The notes: a model not told the origin generated them from the letters alone. Positions 9,141 to 28,489 are shown, numbered from the stretch's first letter. The stretch is DNA of 64,000 bases from Tropicibacter oceani (GCF_029958925.1 NZ_CP124616.1:1364001-1428000); one strand, 5' to 3'. A program made the numbers and translations.

Positions 9141-9641
9141 ATGTTTCGCCTACTGGCTTTTTTGCTTTCCTGCCTTGTCGGCAGCTTATCCTTGCCGGCT
9201 TATGCCCTTGATAACCCAAGGTCCCCGGCAATCCTGACAATATCCGGCGCCATCGACGGGGCGGCACAGGGCGGCATGATGCGTTTTGACCGCGCCGCGC
9301 TCGAAGACTTGGATTGGCGCGAGATTCGGACCTTTACCTCCTTTACAGAAGGCGAGCAGAGCTTTTCCGGCCCCACGCTTGCGTCATTGTTGCAGGCTGT
9401 TGGGGTCAGCGACGGGGTTTTGCGGGCCTCGGCGGTCAACGACTATACCGTCGAAATCCCGGTCTCGCACGCCTTTGAACACGACGTCCTACTGGCGCTG
9501 GATCACAACGGCAGCCCGATGACGGTGCGAACCAAGGGGCCGATCTGGATTGTCTATCCGCTGTCCGAGGATGCGGCCAAGCGCCAGCCCTTTGACAGTG
9601 AAATGATCTGGCAACTGGTCCGCATCGAGGTGGTTCGCTAG
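9141..9641 (+). CDS. Exported molybdopterin-oxidoreductase-like protein
   Basis: A 166-residue protein with a signal peptide (MFRLLAFLLSCLVGSLSLPAYA); the start at 9141 is set by this signal. The mature chain resembles the sulfite-oxidase/YedY molybdopterin-binding fold: a strand LTISGAI, a FSGPTLASLLQAVGV segment, a VEIPVSHAF segment and RTKGPIWIVYPL near the C-terminus. It is much shorter than true enzymes of the fold, and I see no cysteine that could ligate molybdenum, so it is probably not catalytic. The next gene, a hybrid sensor kinase, starts three bases after its stop. A periplasmic partner or ligand-binding role for that kinase is inferred. Confidence 0.75.
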   Translation: MFRLLAFLLSCLVGSLSLPAYALDNPRSPAILTISGAIDGAAQGGMMRFDRAALEDLDWREIRTFTSFTEGEQSFSGPTLASLLQAVGVSDGVLRASAVNDYTVEIPVSHAFEHDVLLALDHNGSPMTVRTKGPIWIVYPLSEDAAKRQPFDSEMIWQLVRIEVVR

Positions 9642-9644
9642 CGC

Positions 9645-11429
9645 ATGAAGCTGTCGTCCTGGATCAGGGACAACAACCGCATGCTGCGTGCGGTGTTCGC
9701 GGTATGCCTTGCGGGCAGCCTGGCGGCGATTCTGTTCGTCCGCGAGCAGCAGCGCGCCACGGACCGCGAGGCCGAGCTGTATTCCGTGAATTCGGCCCTT
9801 TGGAAGATCAGCGAATTGATCTACGAAACCGAACGCCTGTCCGGGGTGCTTCTGGCTTATGCCATCGGGGATGACACGCAGCAGGGTGTTGCCTTGCGCT
9901 TTGACATCCTGTGGAGCAGGACGGATGTCCTGTCGGTGGCCGCCGGGGAACGAACGTTGGTCTTTGCGCAGGTGATCCAGGGCTACAGCGACTTTCTGAA
10001 AGCGGAAGAACCCGCGGTTTTTGGCGACGCGCCCTTGTCGGATGCGGACGTCGATCGCATGCGCGGGCAGCTACAGGTCTTGTCACATCGTGCGCGCAGC
10101 GTCTGGTCCGAGGCCATGGCCGACAAGAACACGGCGCTTCACGCCACGCAAATCGCAGACAGGCGGCAGGGACTGTACTATCGCACGGTCACCGCGGCCA
10201 TGATCGGGTTGTTGATGCTGTTCGTGGTGATCGAGATTTTCAGCGCGAACCGGGACCGGAACCGCGAAATGCGCCTGCACGAGGCGGCAGCCCAATCCAG
10301 CGCGGCCAAGTCGCGGTTCCTTGCCAACATCAGCCATGAGATCCGCACCCCCTTGAACGGTATCCTGAGCATGGCGACGGAACTGGCCGAAACCGATCTG
10401 GACGCGGATCAACGACGCTGTGTTGATGTCATCGAACAATCTGGCGGTCTATTGCTATCGACGATCAACGACGTGCTGGACCTGTCCAAGGTCGAGGCCG
10501 GGCAGTTCCACATCGAGGCCCATGCTTTCGATCTGCGCACGCTGCTGAACGCGGCGGCATCGCTTTATTCGGCGTCGGCGCGGGAAAAGGGGCTGGAACT
10601 GAGCGTTGAAACGGACAGCTCTGTCCCCGGGTTGGTGCGCGGCGACGGGCGCAGGCTGCGCCAGGTTCTGAACAACCTGATCGCCAATGCCGTCAAATTC
10701 ACACCAACCGGCCAGGTGCTTGTCCGCGCTTTGGTAGATGCCGACCCAGGCTTGATCCGGATCGAGGTGCGGGACACCGGGCCCGGAATCCCCGCCGAGG
10801 CGCAGGAACGCATCTTTGAACCCTTCACCCAGGCGGATACGAGCATCACGCGGGTGCACGGGGGCACTGGTCTGGGCCTGACGATTTCCCGCCAGCTTTG
10901 TGTCGCCATGGGCGGGACGCTGTCGCTGGCTAGTGACCTGGGCAAAGGGGCCGTGTTCAGCTGCGTCCTGCCCTTGCCGGCGGTCGAAGTTCCAAAGCCG
11001 GTGCAGGCCGACAGCCCGCGCGCGGCCCCCAGCGATCTGAGCGGAATGCGCATTCTGGTCGTCGATGACAATGCCACAAACCGCCTGATCCTTGACCGGT
11101 TCATCAAGCCGACCGGGGCGGTGGTGACGCAGGCCGAAAACGGCGCCGAGGCGGTCGCGGCGCTGCGCGAGGCGCGCTTTGACCTGGTGCTGATGGACAT
11201 CCAGATGCCAGTGATGGACGGGGTCGCCGCAACGCGTGAAATCCGGGCCGAAGAGGCCGCAAGCGGGCGACCGGCTACCCCGGTGATCGGGGTGACCGCA
11301 AATGTGCTGAGCCATCAGGTCGATGAATACCACGCCGCTGGCATGGACCATGTGCTGCCCAAACCGGCCTCGAAAAAGGCCCTGTGGCAGGTGCTGGACA
11401 GCTGCCTTGGCCGCCGGGATGCCGCATAG
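9645..11429 (+). CDS. Hybrid sensor histidine kinase/response regulator
   Basis: A 594-residue inner-membrane kinase. A membrane helix at about 15-32 and another at about 181-199 bracket a periplasmic helical sensor of about 150 residues. The H-box [15 protein letters not shown] puts the phosphorylated His at 231. The N-box is [11 protein letters not shown] (343-353), G1 is DTGPGIP, and G2 is [11 protein letters not shown] (406-416). A C-terminal receiver domain has VVDDN (472-476) and the phospho-acceptor Asp518 in [11 protein letters not shown]. No DNA-binding output and no Hpt domain are present, so phosphate must pass to an unlinked partner. It is translationally coupled to the exported protein upstream. 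The pair interrupts the usual rplA-rplJ order. Confidence 0.93.
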   Translation: MKLSSWIRDNNRMLRAVFAVCLAGSLAAILFVREQQRATDREAELYSVNSALWKISELIYETERLSGVLLAYAIGDDTQQGVALRFDILWSRTDVLSVAAGERTLVFAQVIQGYSDFLKAEEPAVFGDAPLSDADVDRMRGQLQVLSHRARSVWSEAMADKNTALHATQIADRRQGLYYRTVTAAMIGLLMLFVVIEIFSANRDRNREMRLHEAAAQSSAAKSRFLANISHEIRTPLNGILSMATELAETDLDADQRRCVDVIEQSGGLLLSTINDVLDLSKVEAGQFHIEAHAFDLRTLLNAAASLYSASAREKGLELSVETDSSVPGLVRGDGRRLRQVLNNLIANAVKFTPTGQVLVRALVDADPGLIRIEVRDTGPGIPAEAQERIFEPFTQADTSITRVHGGTGLGLTISRQLCVAMGGTLSLASDLGKGAVFSCVLPLPAVEVPKPVQADSPRAAPSDLSGMRILVVDDNATNRLILDRFIKPTGAVVTQAENGAEAVAALREARFDLVLMDIQMPVMDGVAATREIRAEEAASGRPATPVIGVTANVLSHQVDEYHAAGMDHVLPKPASKKALWQVLDSCLGRRDAA

Positions 11430-11462
11430 CGCCATTCACGTCGCCCGCCACGCGGCAAAGGC

Positions 11463-11491
11463 TTGGCAAGCGCAAGAGAACCGGTTAGTAC
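11463..11491 (+). promoter_or_regulatory. Candidate promoter of rplJ-rplL
   Basis: TTGGCA (11463-11468), 17 bases, TAGTAC (11486-11491), giving a leader of about 230 bases before rplJ. Confidence 0.5.
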
Positions 11492-11499
11492 CGCGTCTG

Positions 11500-11720
11500 A
11501 GGGCACCTGCGTGATTCGTCGGTGCCCTTGATTTCGTCCGAGACGGTGGGCTGGCCAGTGGTAGAGATACCCCGCGCCGTTAAGTCCTGCCTGAGGCGGG
11601 AAGAGACATCTCTCCGGGCGCTGATGTGTTCCGGGCCACGTGATGTGACGACCCGAACGGACCTCTTGGCCGGGATATCCCGGCTGAAACGAGCCGGAGG
11701 GGTCACCCTCCAATGATTGG
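11500..11720 (+). promoter_or_regulatory. Probable L10-binding leader of rplJ-rplL
   Basis: A 300-base interval without a gene. It is G+C-rich and full of complementary segments, for example CTGCCTGAGGCGGG and GGCCGGGATATCCCGGCT. In many bacteria the rplJL leader RNA folds to bind the L10-L12 complex and blocks translation when stalk proteins are in excess. Position and length fit, but I cannot verify the conserved kink-turn by eye. Confidence 0.5.
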
Positions 11721-11729
11721 AGTGAAACT

Positions 11730-12248
11730 GTGGATAGAGCCCAGAAAGAAAAATTGGTCGAGGAACTCGGCCAGATCTTTGAAAGCTCTGGCGTCGTGGT
11801 GGTTAGCCGCTACGAAGGTCTCACAGTTGCCGAGATGCAGGATCTTCGTGGGCGCGCACGCGCCGAGAACACGTCGGTTCGCGTCGCCAAGAACAGGCTC
11901 GCCAAGATTGCCCTCGCGGGTACGCCTTGTGAAAGCATCGCGTCCCTCCTGGGTGGAATGACTGTTCTGACCTATTCCGAAGACCCCGTGGCAGCCGCCA
12001 AGGTGTGTGAGGATTTCGCCAAGGATAACAAAAAGTTTGAGATCCTCGGCGGGAACATGGGCGGAACGGCTCTGGACCGGGCCGGTGTCGAAGCCGTGTC
12101 GAAAATGCCGTCGCGCGAGGAGCTTATTGCCTCCATCGTCGGCTGCATCGGCGCACCCGCATCGAACATCGCCGGCGCAATTGGCGCACCTGCATCGAAC
12201 ATCGCTTCCATCCTTTCGACCATCGAAGAAAAGGCGGAAGCGGCGTAA
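11730..12248 (+). CDS. rplJ: 50S ribosomal protein L10
   Basis: Base of the ribosomal stalk, anchoring L7/L12 dimers and binding 23S rRNA. It has 172 residues and starts at GTG (11730) after TGGAGTG. It opens [18 protein letters not shown] and shows the family [18 protein letters not shown] segment. The C-terminal L12-binding helix contains a near-duplicate [18 protein letters not shown], with the two copies adjoining (about 145-162). Confidence 0.97.
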   Translation: MDRAQKEKLVEELGQIFESSGVVVVSRYEGLTVAEMQDLRGRARAENTSVRVAKNRLAKIALAGTPCESIASLLGGMTVLTYSEDPVAAAKVCEDFAKDNKKFEILGGNMGGTALDRAGVEAVSKMPSREELIASIVGCIGAPASNIAGAIGAPASNIASILSTIEEKAEAA

Positions 12249-12323
12249 GGCAGCTGAAACGATCTACGTAGGGCCCAGGCCCACGCGTTGGAACACATCT
12301 AGTATAACGGAAAGAGTCTCAAA

Positions 12324-12701
12324 ATGGCTGATCTGAAAGCACTTGCTGAGCAAATCGTCAACCTGACGCTGCTTGAAGCACAAGAACTGAAAACCATCCT
12401 CAAGGACGAGTATGGCATCGAGCCCGCCGCTGGCGGCGCAGTGATGATGGCAGGCCCCGCAGCAGAAGCTGGCCCGGCTGCCGAAGAGCAAACCGAATTC
12501 GACGTGATCCTCAAGTCCGCTGGCGACAAGAAGATCAACGTGATCAAAGAAGTCCGCGGCATCACCGGCCTGGGCCTGAAAGAAGCCAAAGAGCTGGTCG
12601 AAGCCGGCGGCAAGGCTGTCAAGGAAGGCGTTTCCAAGGACGAAGCCGAAGCGCTCAAGAAGCAGCTTGAAGAAGCTGGCGCCGAAGTCGAACTCAAGTA
12701 A
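12324..12701 (+). CDS. rplL: 50S ribosomal protein L7/L12
   Basis: Multicopy flexible stalk protein that recruits EF-Tu, EF-G and other translational GTPases. It has 125 residues: an N-terminal dimer domain, an Ala/Gly/Pro hinge at about 38-55, then the C-terminal factor-binding domain with [20 protein letters not shown]. It is co-transcribed with rplJ; the 75-base gap has no terminator. Confidence 0.98.
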   Translation: MADLKALAEQIVNLTLLEAQELKTILKDEYGIEPAAGGAVMMAGPAAEAGPAAEEQTEFDVILKSAGDKKINVIKEVRGITGLGLKEAKELVEAGGKAVKEGVSKDEAEALKKQLEEAGAEVELK

Positions 12702-12729
12702 TTCCGGCCTTCGGGCTGTTTTACCTGGC

Positions 12730-12756
12730 AAGCGCTCCCTTTTGGGGGCGCTTGTT
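12730..12756 (+). terminator. Probable terminator after rplL
   Basis: AAGCGCTCCC (12730-12739) pairs with GGGGGCGCTT (12744-12753), with a weak tail GTTTCG. Likely partial, as rplL-rpoB attenuators are in other bacteria. Confidence 0.6.
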
Positions 12757-12895
12757 TCGTTTTCGGGGCAGGGTGCGGCACGCGTCATATCCCAGTCCGT
12801 GGGGCTGCCCGATCAGGCAGGGCGGCGGCGTCGGAATCCAAGCGAATGCTTGACCTTCTCCGCGGTTTTTGTCATTCTGCGTGAACGTAGAAATT

Positions 12896-12927
12896 ACGCA
12901 AAGCTCCCCTTGGGGGACTTGCGTTCT
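12896..12927 (+). terminator. Second hairpin in the rplL-rpoB interval
   Basis: ACGCAA-ag-CTCCCC, tt, then GGGGGAC-TTGCGT, followed by TCTTTAT. A long imperfect stem that could act as attenuator or RNase III site. Its 3' arm is also the -35 box of the candidate promoter at 12919. Confidence 0.5.
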
Positions 12928-12947
12928 TTATGTTCACAGAATATTCG
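12919..12947 (+). promoter_or_regulatory. Candidate promoter of rpoB-rpoC
   Basis: TTGCGT (12919-12924), 17 bases, TATTCG (12942-12947). A second, weaker pair is TTGACC (12850-12855), 17 bases, CATTCT (12873-12878). The 350 bases from 12948 to rpoB hold no gene that I can support and would be a long untranslated leader. Confidence 0.45.
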
Positions 12948-13296
12948 GAAGTCTCCTGCGGGTTCGAGCGATTCGAAGCCGCTTTTTGTCTGTTGCAGAC
13001 TGCGAGGTGCGCCGAGACATCGTTGAAATCCCTGACTGCCGCACCCAAATAGGTCAAATCATCCAGAAAACATGACCCGGCGTGCTGCGAGATGGGGAAA
13101 TACCCGGCCCGCACAGTCCTGTGCTTGGCAAGCTCCTCTGCGGAGGATCTTTCCAAGATAGGAACATGGATCGAGAGACAGGCGGTGGGACGCCCGTCGA
13201 GAATGGACCAAAGTTCGTATCGTCACTGACGAGATGGCACGCTGTGGCCCGACAGCCGCGCCATCCAGGCAGAGAAAAGAAAAGGGTGGCCCCTAC

Positions 13297-17433
<4,137 letters not shown>

Positions 17434-17518
17434 GGCGCCCGCCGCCGACACTCACGGCAGGATGGGTCCTGACCCATCCTGCGCCTCCCCCGCTTCCCTC
17501 TGAATTTGTGAGGAACAC

Positions 17519-21766
<4,248 letters not shown>

Positions 21767-21820
21767 CCTTGAGGCGGGATGGAGTTCCAAGCTGAAACTC
21801 CATTCACCTGACATCATCGA

Positions 21821-21851
21821 AACGCCCCTGCCGCATGGTGGGGGCGTTTTT
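21821..21851 (+). terminator. Intrinsic terminator of rpoBC
   Basis: AACGCCCC (21821-21828) pairs with GGGGCGTT (21841-21848), followed by more T. A further perfect 8-bp hairpin (ATGGAGTT/AACTCCAT) lies just upstream near 21779-21803. Confidence 0.9.
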
Positions 21852-21907
21852 CCATTCAGGCCAAGGGGATGTCGCAAATGGCATGGTGAGGGGCCAGCGC
21901 TCCTGCT

Positions 21908-22819
21908 ATGGCCAAATGCATGAGCATCCAGTCAGACAATTCCCGCGGCGCGCTTTTGATGGTCGCGTCCATGTCCGCCTTCACCTTTGGCGACATCTGC
22001 ATCAAGGCGATCGGCACCTCGATGCCCCTGTCGCAGGTCCTGACCTTGCGCGGGTTGGTCGCGACCTTTTTCATCGGGGTGCTGGCCTGGCGGGCCAAGG
22101 CGTTGCACCTGCGATTTCCGGCGCGGGACAAGGCGCTGGTTGCCCTGCGCGCCATTGCCGAAGTCGGCGCGGCCGTCTTCTTTTTCACAGCCTTGTTCAA
22201 CATGCCCATCGCCAACGTATCGGCGCTGTTGCAGATGTTGCCGCTGACCATAACGCTGGGCAGCGCCCTGTTTTTCAAAGAGCCGGTGGGCTGGCGTCGT
22301 TGGTTGGCCATTGCGGCGGGGTTTCTGGGGATGTTGCTGATCGTGCGGCCCGGCACCGACGGGTTCAACATCTATTCCCTGTGGGCCCTTGCCGCCGTGG
22401 CCTGCGTCACCCTGCGCGATCTGGTGACCCGGCGCATGTCGGCGGCCGTGCCGTCGCTGGCGGTCACCTTTGCGACCTCTCTGACGGTGCTGGTCTTTGC
22501 GGCGCTTTGGTCGCTGTCGCAGGATTGGGTGCCCCTGACGGGCATGACGACGGCGCTGCTGGGCAGTGCCAGTGTCTTGATCGTGGCGGGCTACACGCTC
22601 AGCGTGATGGTGATGCGGGTCGGCGAGGTCGGCTTTATCGCGCCGTTCCGGTACACCAGCCTGGTGTTGTCGCTGATCCTTGGGTTGGCGTTCTTTGACG
22701 AATGGCCCAAGCCCGTTGCCCTGGCCGGCGCGGCGTTGATTGTTGGTACGGGGCTGTTTACCCTGTGGCGTGAAACGCAGCTCAGGCGCCGTAGATCCGG
22801 CGGACCTCGGGCTCGGTAA
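21908..22819 (+). CDS. DMT-superfamily transporter (EamA family)
   Basis: Inner-membrane transporter of 303 residues, usual for the family, with about ten hydrophobic helices in two EamA halves; the second half begins near SLWALAAVACVTLRDL. The end of each half carries the typical pattern (LGSALFFKEPVGWRRWLAI and LGLAFFDEWPKPVALAGA). Substrate unknown; relatives export amino acids, metabolites or drugs. An in-frame ATG at 21920 is an alternative start. The last 38 bases overlap the convergent glycosyltransferase. Confidence 0.88.
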   Translation: MAKCMSIQSDNSRGALLMVASMSAFTFGDICIKAIGTSMPLSQVLTLRGLVATFFIGVLAWRAKALHLRFPARDKALVALRAIAEVGAAVFFFTALFNMPIANVSALLQMLPLTITLGSALFFKEPVGWRRWLAIAAGFLGMLLIVRPGTDGFNIYSLWALAAVACVTLRDLVTRRMSAAVPSLAVTFATSLTVLVFAALWSLSQDWVPLTGMTTALLGSASVLIVAGYTLSVMVMRVGEVGFIAPFRYTSLVLSLILGLAFFDEWPKPVALAGAALIVGTGLFTLWRETQLRRRRSGGPRAR

Positions 22820-23588
22820 CCCCAAAGCGGTTTTGCAGCACGGCAAGCGTCGCGGCATCGGCGCGGGGCAGGCGGACCGGTTGCACATGGGCCTTCTGCC
22901 GCGAGTCGTTAAAGGCGTTGTGACCACGGATATACATGGGGCTGTCGGTAAAGGTCACCGTGGGCATGAACTGCGCCACCTTGCTGTGTCCGAAATTCAT
23001 GATCGACTGGCGCACGCCCCCGGCGATCACCATGGCCATGCCCATGGGATAATAGGGCAGGGTGCATTCTTCGGCCGCCAGACCCCGGGCATCGGCCTGA
23101 ACCACAAAGCCACGGTTGTAATCCAGCGTCACCAAGCGGTTGGCATCGCAAAGCGGCTGGACCAATTTGACATCGGCGCGCAGACGTTCGACGAAATCAA
23201 CAGCAACGGTGTCGTCATCGTCCATTCGAAACTGGATGCAGGATGCCGCTGGATCGGTCCGGGCCATGTTCAGAACCTGCTGGCAGACCTTGCGATGCGG
23301 TCCCGGCGCCCAGGGCACCACCACCGCCTGCGGCATGTTCTGGATCAGCGCCAAAAGACGCTCTGCCAGCGGTTCCGGCAATGCCTCGTCCACAAGGATG
23401 ACAAAGGTGAAATCCGGATCGGTTTGCGCCCTCAGCCCGGCCAGGGTGATCGCCTCGAAGGACCGAAGCCGGTCCTCGATCCGCTCGGGGGCGTACAGAT
23501 AGCGGCGCCGGTCCTCGATGGTCTCATGCCCGACCTGGAAACCACCCTCGGCGGGATAGGAAAACCGACATAACCCGATGACTTGCAC
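22782..23588 (-). CDS. Putative rhamnosyltransferase-like glycosyltransferase
   Basis: A 268-residue cytoplasmic GT-A-type protein. The N-terminus MQVIGLCRFSYPAEGGFQV and the segment YLYAPERIEDRLRSFEAITL match what I know of the putative rhamnosyltransferase family common in Rhodobacteraceae. An acidic metal-binding motif RMDDDDT sits at 121-127, later followed by MYIRGHNAFND. Its actual donor and acceptor are unknown. It converges on and overlaps the DMT transporter and points away from the str operon. Confidence 0.75.
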   Translation of the reverse strand: MQVIGLCRFSYPAEGGFQVGHETIEDRRRYLYAPERIEDRLRSFEAITLAGLRAQTDPDFTFVILVDEALPEPLAERLLALIQNMPQAVVVPWAPGPHRKVCQQVLNMARTDPAASCIQFRMDDDDTVAVDFVERLRADVKLVQPLCDANRLVTLDYNRGFVVQADARGLAAEECTLPYYPMGMAMVIAGGVRQSIMNFGHSKVAQFMPTVTFTDSPMYIRGHNAFNDSRQKAHVQPVRLPRADAATLAVLQNRFGVTEPEVRRIYGA

Positions 23589-23671
23589 GTTGAATTTCCC
23601 TGTTGATCTGGCCGCAAACCTGTATCACAACCCTTGCACCGCGCCCGGCCCCGCACAATATGAAGATGCGG

Positions 23672-23700
23672 TTGACATGCCATGCGACTCCCCATATACG
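23672..23700 (+). promoter_or_regulatory. Promoter of the str operon
   Basis: TTGACA (23672-23677), 17 bases, TATACG (23695-23700): the best sigma-70-type match in the window. Confidence 0.75.
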
Positions 23701-23706
23701 CCCGAC

Positions 23707-23964
23707 CATCCGGCGCGGGGAGACCCATTTGCCGAAATCTGAAGACCAGTGGTCAAGATCCGGGCGACTTAAATGCTCCGATCCTCTGAGAACCCGCCGC
23801 ATCGTTCACCTCGGAATGGGAGCGAAGCGGCTTTTTGTTCGTTTGTGCACTGCACTTCGAACAGCTTAGCCCGGTGATCTGCGGACGCGCAGGGCGCCTT
23901 GAATTGAACCTCGTCGGGAAGGTCCCGGCGGCACATATGTGAGAAGCACGGGGAAAGTTACCTA
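23707..23964 (+). promoter_or_regulatory. Long rpsL leader with attenuator-like hairpin
   Basis: About 258 untranslated bases. A stem with arms near CCGC (23793-23800) and GCGG (23827-23830) is followed by CTTTTTG, and a GGGAAGGTCCC palindrome lies near 23920. In E. coli the str operon is controlled by S7; whether this leader has a comparable role is inference. Confidence 0.35.
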
Positions 23965-24336
23965 ATGCCCACGATCCAACAGCTGATCCGCAAGCCGCGT
24001 CAGCCCAAAGTCAAGCGCTCGAAGTCGCAGCACCTTGAGCAATGCCCGCAAAAGCGTGGCGTTTGTACGCGCGTTTATACCACCACGCCCAAAAAGCCGA
24101 ACTCGGCCATGCGTAAAGTTGCCAAGGTCCGTCTGACCAACGGCTTCGAGGTGATCAGCTATATTCCCGGCGAAAGCCACAACCTTCAGGAACACTCGGT
24201 TGTCCTGATCCGTGGCGGCCGTGTGAAAGACCTTCCCGGCGTTCGTTACCACATCCTGCGCGGTGTTCTGGATACCCAGGGCGTCAAAGACCGGAAGCAG
24301 CGTCGCTCCAAGTATGGCGCGAAGCGTCCGAAGTAA
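23965..24336 (+). CDS. rpsL: 30S ribosomal protein S12
   Basis: Decoding-centre protein that controls accuracy; target of streptomycin-resistance mutations. It has 123 residues. [13 protein letters not shown] shows lysine at the classical resistance position, so it looks wild type. [13 protein letters not shown] includes the Asp modified by RimO in other bacteria. First gene of the str operon. Confidence 0.98.
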   Translation: MPTIQQLIRKPRQPKVKRSKSQHLEQCPQKRGVCTRVYTTTPKKPNSAMRKVAKVRLTNGFEVISYIPGESHNLQEHSVVLIRGGRVKDLPGVRYHILRGVLDTQGVKDRKQRRSKYGAKRPK

Positions 24337-24348
24337 GAGGAAGATCAG

Positions 24349-24819
24349 ATGTCTCGTCGTCACGCCGCTGAAAAACGCGAAGTTCTGCCCGATGCCAAGT
24401 ACGGCGATCGGGTTCTGACCAAGTTCATGAACAACCTGATGCTCGATGGAAAGAAATCCACCGCCGAGCGTATCGTCTACAACGCCCTCGATCGCGTTGA
24501 AGCCAAGGTCAAGCGCGCGCCCGTGGAACTGTTCCACGAAGCGCTCGACAACATCAAGCCGTCGGTCGAAGTCCGCTCCCGCCGGGTTGGTGGCGCCACC
24601 TACCAGGTGCCCGTCGAAGTCCGCCCCGAGCGCCGCGAAGCGCTTGCGATCCGCTGGCTGATCAACGCCTCGCGCGCCCGCAACGAAAACACCATGGAAG
24701 AGCGCCTTGCAGGCGAGCTTCTGGATGCTGTCCAGTCGCGCGGTTCCGCCGTGAAAAAGCGTGAAGACACCCACAAGATGGCCGACGCGAACAAAGCGTT
24801 CAGCCATTATCGCTGGTAA
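24349..24819 (+). CDS. rpsG: 30S ribosomal protein S7
   Basis: Primary 16S rRNA-binding protein of the 30S head, near the E site, and the translational repressor of the str operon in E. coli. It has 156 residues, with the signature [35 protein letters not shown] precedes the ATG. Confidence 0.98.
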   Translation: MSRRHAAEKREVLPDAKYGDRVLTKFMNNLMLDGKKSTAERIVYNALDRVEAKVKRAPVELFHEALDNIKPSVEVRSRRVGGATYQVPVEVRPERREALAIRWLINASRARNENTMEERLAGELLDAVQSRGSAVKKREDTHKMADANKAFSHYRW

Positions 24820-24840
24820 CCCCCGAGAGGTCCTGACCAA

Positions 24841-26958
24841 ATGGCACGCGATTATCCCCTCGACCGGTACCGCAACTTCGGTATCATGGCGCACATCGAC
24901 GCAGGTAAAACCACCTGCTCCGAGCGTATCCTTTTCTACACCGGCAAGTCCCACAACATCGGTGAGGTGCACGATGGTGCAGCCACCATGGACTGGATGG
25001 AGCAGGAGCAGGAACGCGGCATCACCATCACCTCGGCTGCAACGACCACCTTCTGGGAACGCACCGAAGATGGCGTAACGCCGGACACGCCCAAGCACCG
25101 CCTGAACATCATCGACACCCCCGGCCACGTTGACTTCACCATCGAAGTCGAACGTTCGCTGGCCGTTCTGGACGGCGCCGTTGCCGTTCTGGACGCCAAC
25201 GCCGGTGTCGAACCGCAGACCGAAACCGTGTGGCGTCAGGCTGACCGCTACAAGGTTCCGCGCATCGTCTTCGTCAACAAGATGGACAAGATCGGCGCTG
25301 ACTTCTTCAACTGCGTTCACATGATCGAAGACCGCACCGGCGCCCGCGCCGTTCCCGTCGGTATTCCGATCGGCGCCGAGAACGAGCTGGAAGGCCTGAT
25401 CGATCTCGTTACCATGAAGGAATGGCTGTGGCAGGGTGAAGACCTTGGCGCATCGTGGATCCAGACGGATATCCGCGACAGCCTGAAGGACATGGCTGAC
25501 GAATGGCGTGGCAAGATGATCGAAGCCGCCGTCGAAGAAGACGACGACGCGATGGAAGCCTACCTCGAAGGCGAAGAACCCGACGTTCCGACCCTGCGCA
25601 AACTGCTGCGCAAGGGCACCTTGGCCATGCACTTCGTGCCGGTTCTGGGTGGTTCCGCGTTCAAGAACAAAGGCGTGCAGCCGCTGCTGAACGCCGTGAT
25701 CGACTATCTGCCCAGCCCGCTGGACGTTGTTGATTACATGGGCTTCTCGCCGGATGACGAAACCGAAGAGCGTAACATCGCCCGCCGTGCGGACGACAAC
25801 ATGCCCTTCGCAGGTCTGGCGTTCAAGATCATGAACGACCCCTTCGTCGGCTCGCTGACCTTCACCCGGATCTATTCGGGCACCATGAAGAAGGGCGACT
25901 CGATCCTGAACTCGACCAAGGGCAAGAAAGAGCGCATCGGTCGTATGATGATGATGCACTCGAACAACCGCGAAGAGATCGAAGAAGCCTTTGCAGGCGA
26001 CATCATCGCGCTGGCGGGCCTGAAGGACACCACCACCGGTGACACCCTGTGCGACGCCAAATCGCCGGTCGTTCTCGAAACCATGACCTTCCCCGATCCG
26101 GTGATCGAGATCGCGGTCGAGCCCAAGACCAAGGGCGACCAGGAAAAGATGTCCCAGGGCCTCGCGCGCCTGGCGGCAGAAGATCCGTCGTTCCGCGTCG
26201 AAACCGACCTCGAGTCCGGTCAGACGATCATGAAGGGCATGGGCGAACTTCACCTCGACATCCTGGTTGACCGTCTCAAGCGGGAATTCAAGGTCGAGGC
26301 CAACATCGGTGCCCCGCAGGTGGCTTATCGCGAGACCATCGGTCACGAGATCGAGCACACCTACACCCACAAGAAACAGTCGGGTGGTTCGGGTCAGTTC
26401 GCCGAAGTCAAGCTGGTCATTTCGCCGACACAGCCGGGCGAAGGCTATTCCTTCGAGTCCAAGATCGTTGGTGGTGCTGTTCCCAAGGAATACATCCCGG
26501 GCGTTGAAAAGGGCATCAAGTCGGTCATGGACTCCGGTCCGCTGGCAGGCTTCCCCGTGATCGACTTCAAGGTCGCGCTGATCGACGGCAAGTTCCACGA
26601 CGTGGACTCCTCGGTTCTGGCCTTCGAAATCGCTGCTCGTATGGCAATGCGCGAAGGTCTGCGCAAAGCCGGCGCCAAGCTGCTCGAGCCGATGATGAAG
26701 GTCGAGGTCGTGACCCCGGAAGAATACACCGGCGGCATCATCGGCGACCTGACGTCCCGTCGTGGTCAGGTGTCGGGTCAGGACTCGCGCGGCAACGCCG
26801 TTGCGATCCAGGCATTCGTGCCGCTGGCCAACATGTTCGGCTACATCAACACCCTGCGTTCCATGTCTTCGGGCCGCGCGCAGTTCACGATGCAGTTCGA
26901 CCATTACGATCCGGTTCCGCAGAACATCTCGGAAGAGATTCAGGCGAAATACGCTTAA
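24841..26958 (+). CDS. fusA: Elongation factor G
   Basis: GTPase that drives translocation and, with RRF, ribosome recycling. It has 705 residues with five domains. G1 is AHIDAGKTT (17-25), then DTPGHVDFT and NKMDKIGAD. Domain IV includes the usual [13 protein letters not shown] segment. It lies in standard str order; the second tuf follows after 90 bases holding two palindromes but no T-tailed terminator. Confidence 0.98.
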   Translation: MARDYPLDRYRNFGIMAHIDAGKTTCSERILFYTGKSHNIGEVHDGAATMDWMEQEQERGITITSAATTTFWERTEDGVTPDTPKHRLNIIDTPGHVDFTIEVERSLAVLDGAVAVLDANAGVEPQTETVWRQADRYKVPRIVFVNKMDKIGADFFNCVHMIEDRTGARAVPVGIPIGAENELEGLIDLVTMKEWLWQGEDLGASWIQTDIRDSLKDMADEWRGKMIEAAVEEDDDAMEAYLEGEEPDVPTLRKLLRKGTLAMHFVPVLGGSAFKNKGVQPLLNAVIDYLPSPLDVVDYMGFSPDDETEERNIARRADDNMPFAGLAFKIMNDPFVGSLTFTRIYSGTMKKGDSILNSTKGKKERIGRMMMMHSNNREEIEEAFAGDIIALAGLKDTTTGDTLCDAKSPVVLETMTFPDPVIEIAVEPKTKGDQEKMSQGLARLAAEDPSFRVETDLESGQTIMKGMGELHLDILVDRLKREFKVEANIGAPQVAYRETIGHEIEHTYTHKKQSGGSGQFAEVKLVISPTQPGEGYSFESKIVGGAVPKEYIPGVEKGIKSVMDSGPLAGFPVIDFKVALIDGKFHDVDSSVLAFEIAARMAMREGLRKAGAKLLEPMMKVEVVTPEEYTGGIIGDLTSRRGQVSGQDSRGNAVAIQAFVPLANMFGYINTLRSMSSGRAQFTMQFDHYDPVPQNISEEIQAKYA

Positions 26959-26969
26959 GAAAACCGGGT

Positions 26970-26987
26970 GGCGGGGGAAACCCCGCC
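26970..26987. repeat. Palindromic repeat between fusA and tuf
   Basis: GGCGGGG-gaaa-CCCCGCC, 7-bp perfect arms, no T tail. Confidence 0.65.
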
Positions 26988-27003
26988 CTGCCCAACATTG
27001 TAG

Positions 27004-27021
27004 GGTGGGCCTGTGCCCACC
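27004..27021. repeat. Second palindromic repeat between fusA and tuf
   Basis: GGTGGGC-ctgt-GCCCACC, 7-bp perfect arms, preceded by TAG as in other members of the family. Confidence 0.65.
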
Positions 27022-27048
27022 ATCCGTACACGAAAAAGGAGCCTACCT

Positions 27049-28224
<1,176 letters not shown>

Positions 28225-28229
28225 GCCCC

Positions 28230-28251
28230 AGGGTGGGTTTCAACCCACCCT
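28230..28251. repeat. Palindromic repeat after tuf copy 2
   Basis: Identical to the palindrome at 3292-3313, as part of the shared tuf tract. Confidence 0.7.
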
Positions 28252-28268
28252 TTGGTCGAGAAAACAGA

Positions 28269-28295
28269 AGGGCGCCCCAAAGGGCGCCCTTTTTT
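28269..28295 (+). terminator. Intrinsic terminator of the str operon
   Basis: Identical to the terminator at 3331-3357: 9-bp GC stem, CAAA loop, T run. The bases from 28298 to 28489 contain no gene that I can support. Confidence 0.9.
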
Positions 28296-28489
28296 GCTTC
28301 GTCCCATCCGCGCTGTTTGAGACTTGCGGCGCGCGCACTTTGCCCGACGGTCACCACAGCCATGGCAAACCGCCTGAGTGCAAGGGCATATTGCGTATCT
28401 TCTGCGCCATGCCAGCAGCGTCACGGGTACGAGCCGGGAAAGCCTGGCTGGCCCCGGGTTTTTCTGTCGCGGAATGCGCCATGAAAGCC

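Noticed and set aside
12140-12215. Short direct repeat at the end of rplJ as a mobile-element scar
   Set aside because: The repeat encodes the L10 C-terminal Ala-rich helix and stays in frame; an ordinary in-gene duplication.
22782-22819. Frameshift or sequencing error at the transporter/glycosyltransferase junction
   Set aside because: Both proteins have natural C-termini; a 38-bp convergent overlap explains it.
23962-26904. 980-codon open frame antisense to rpsL-rpsG-fusA
   Set aside because: Same artefact: it spans three real genes and their gaps on the opposite strand.
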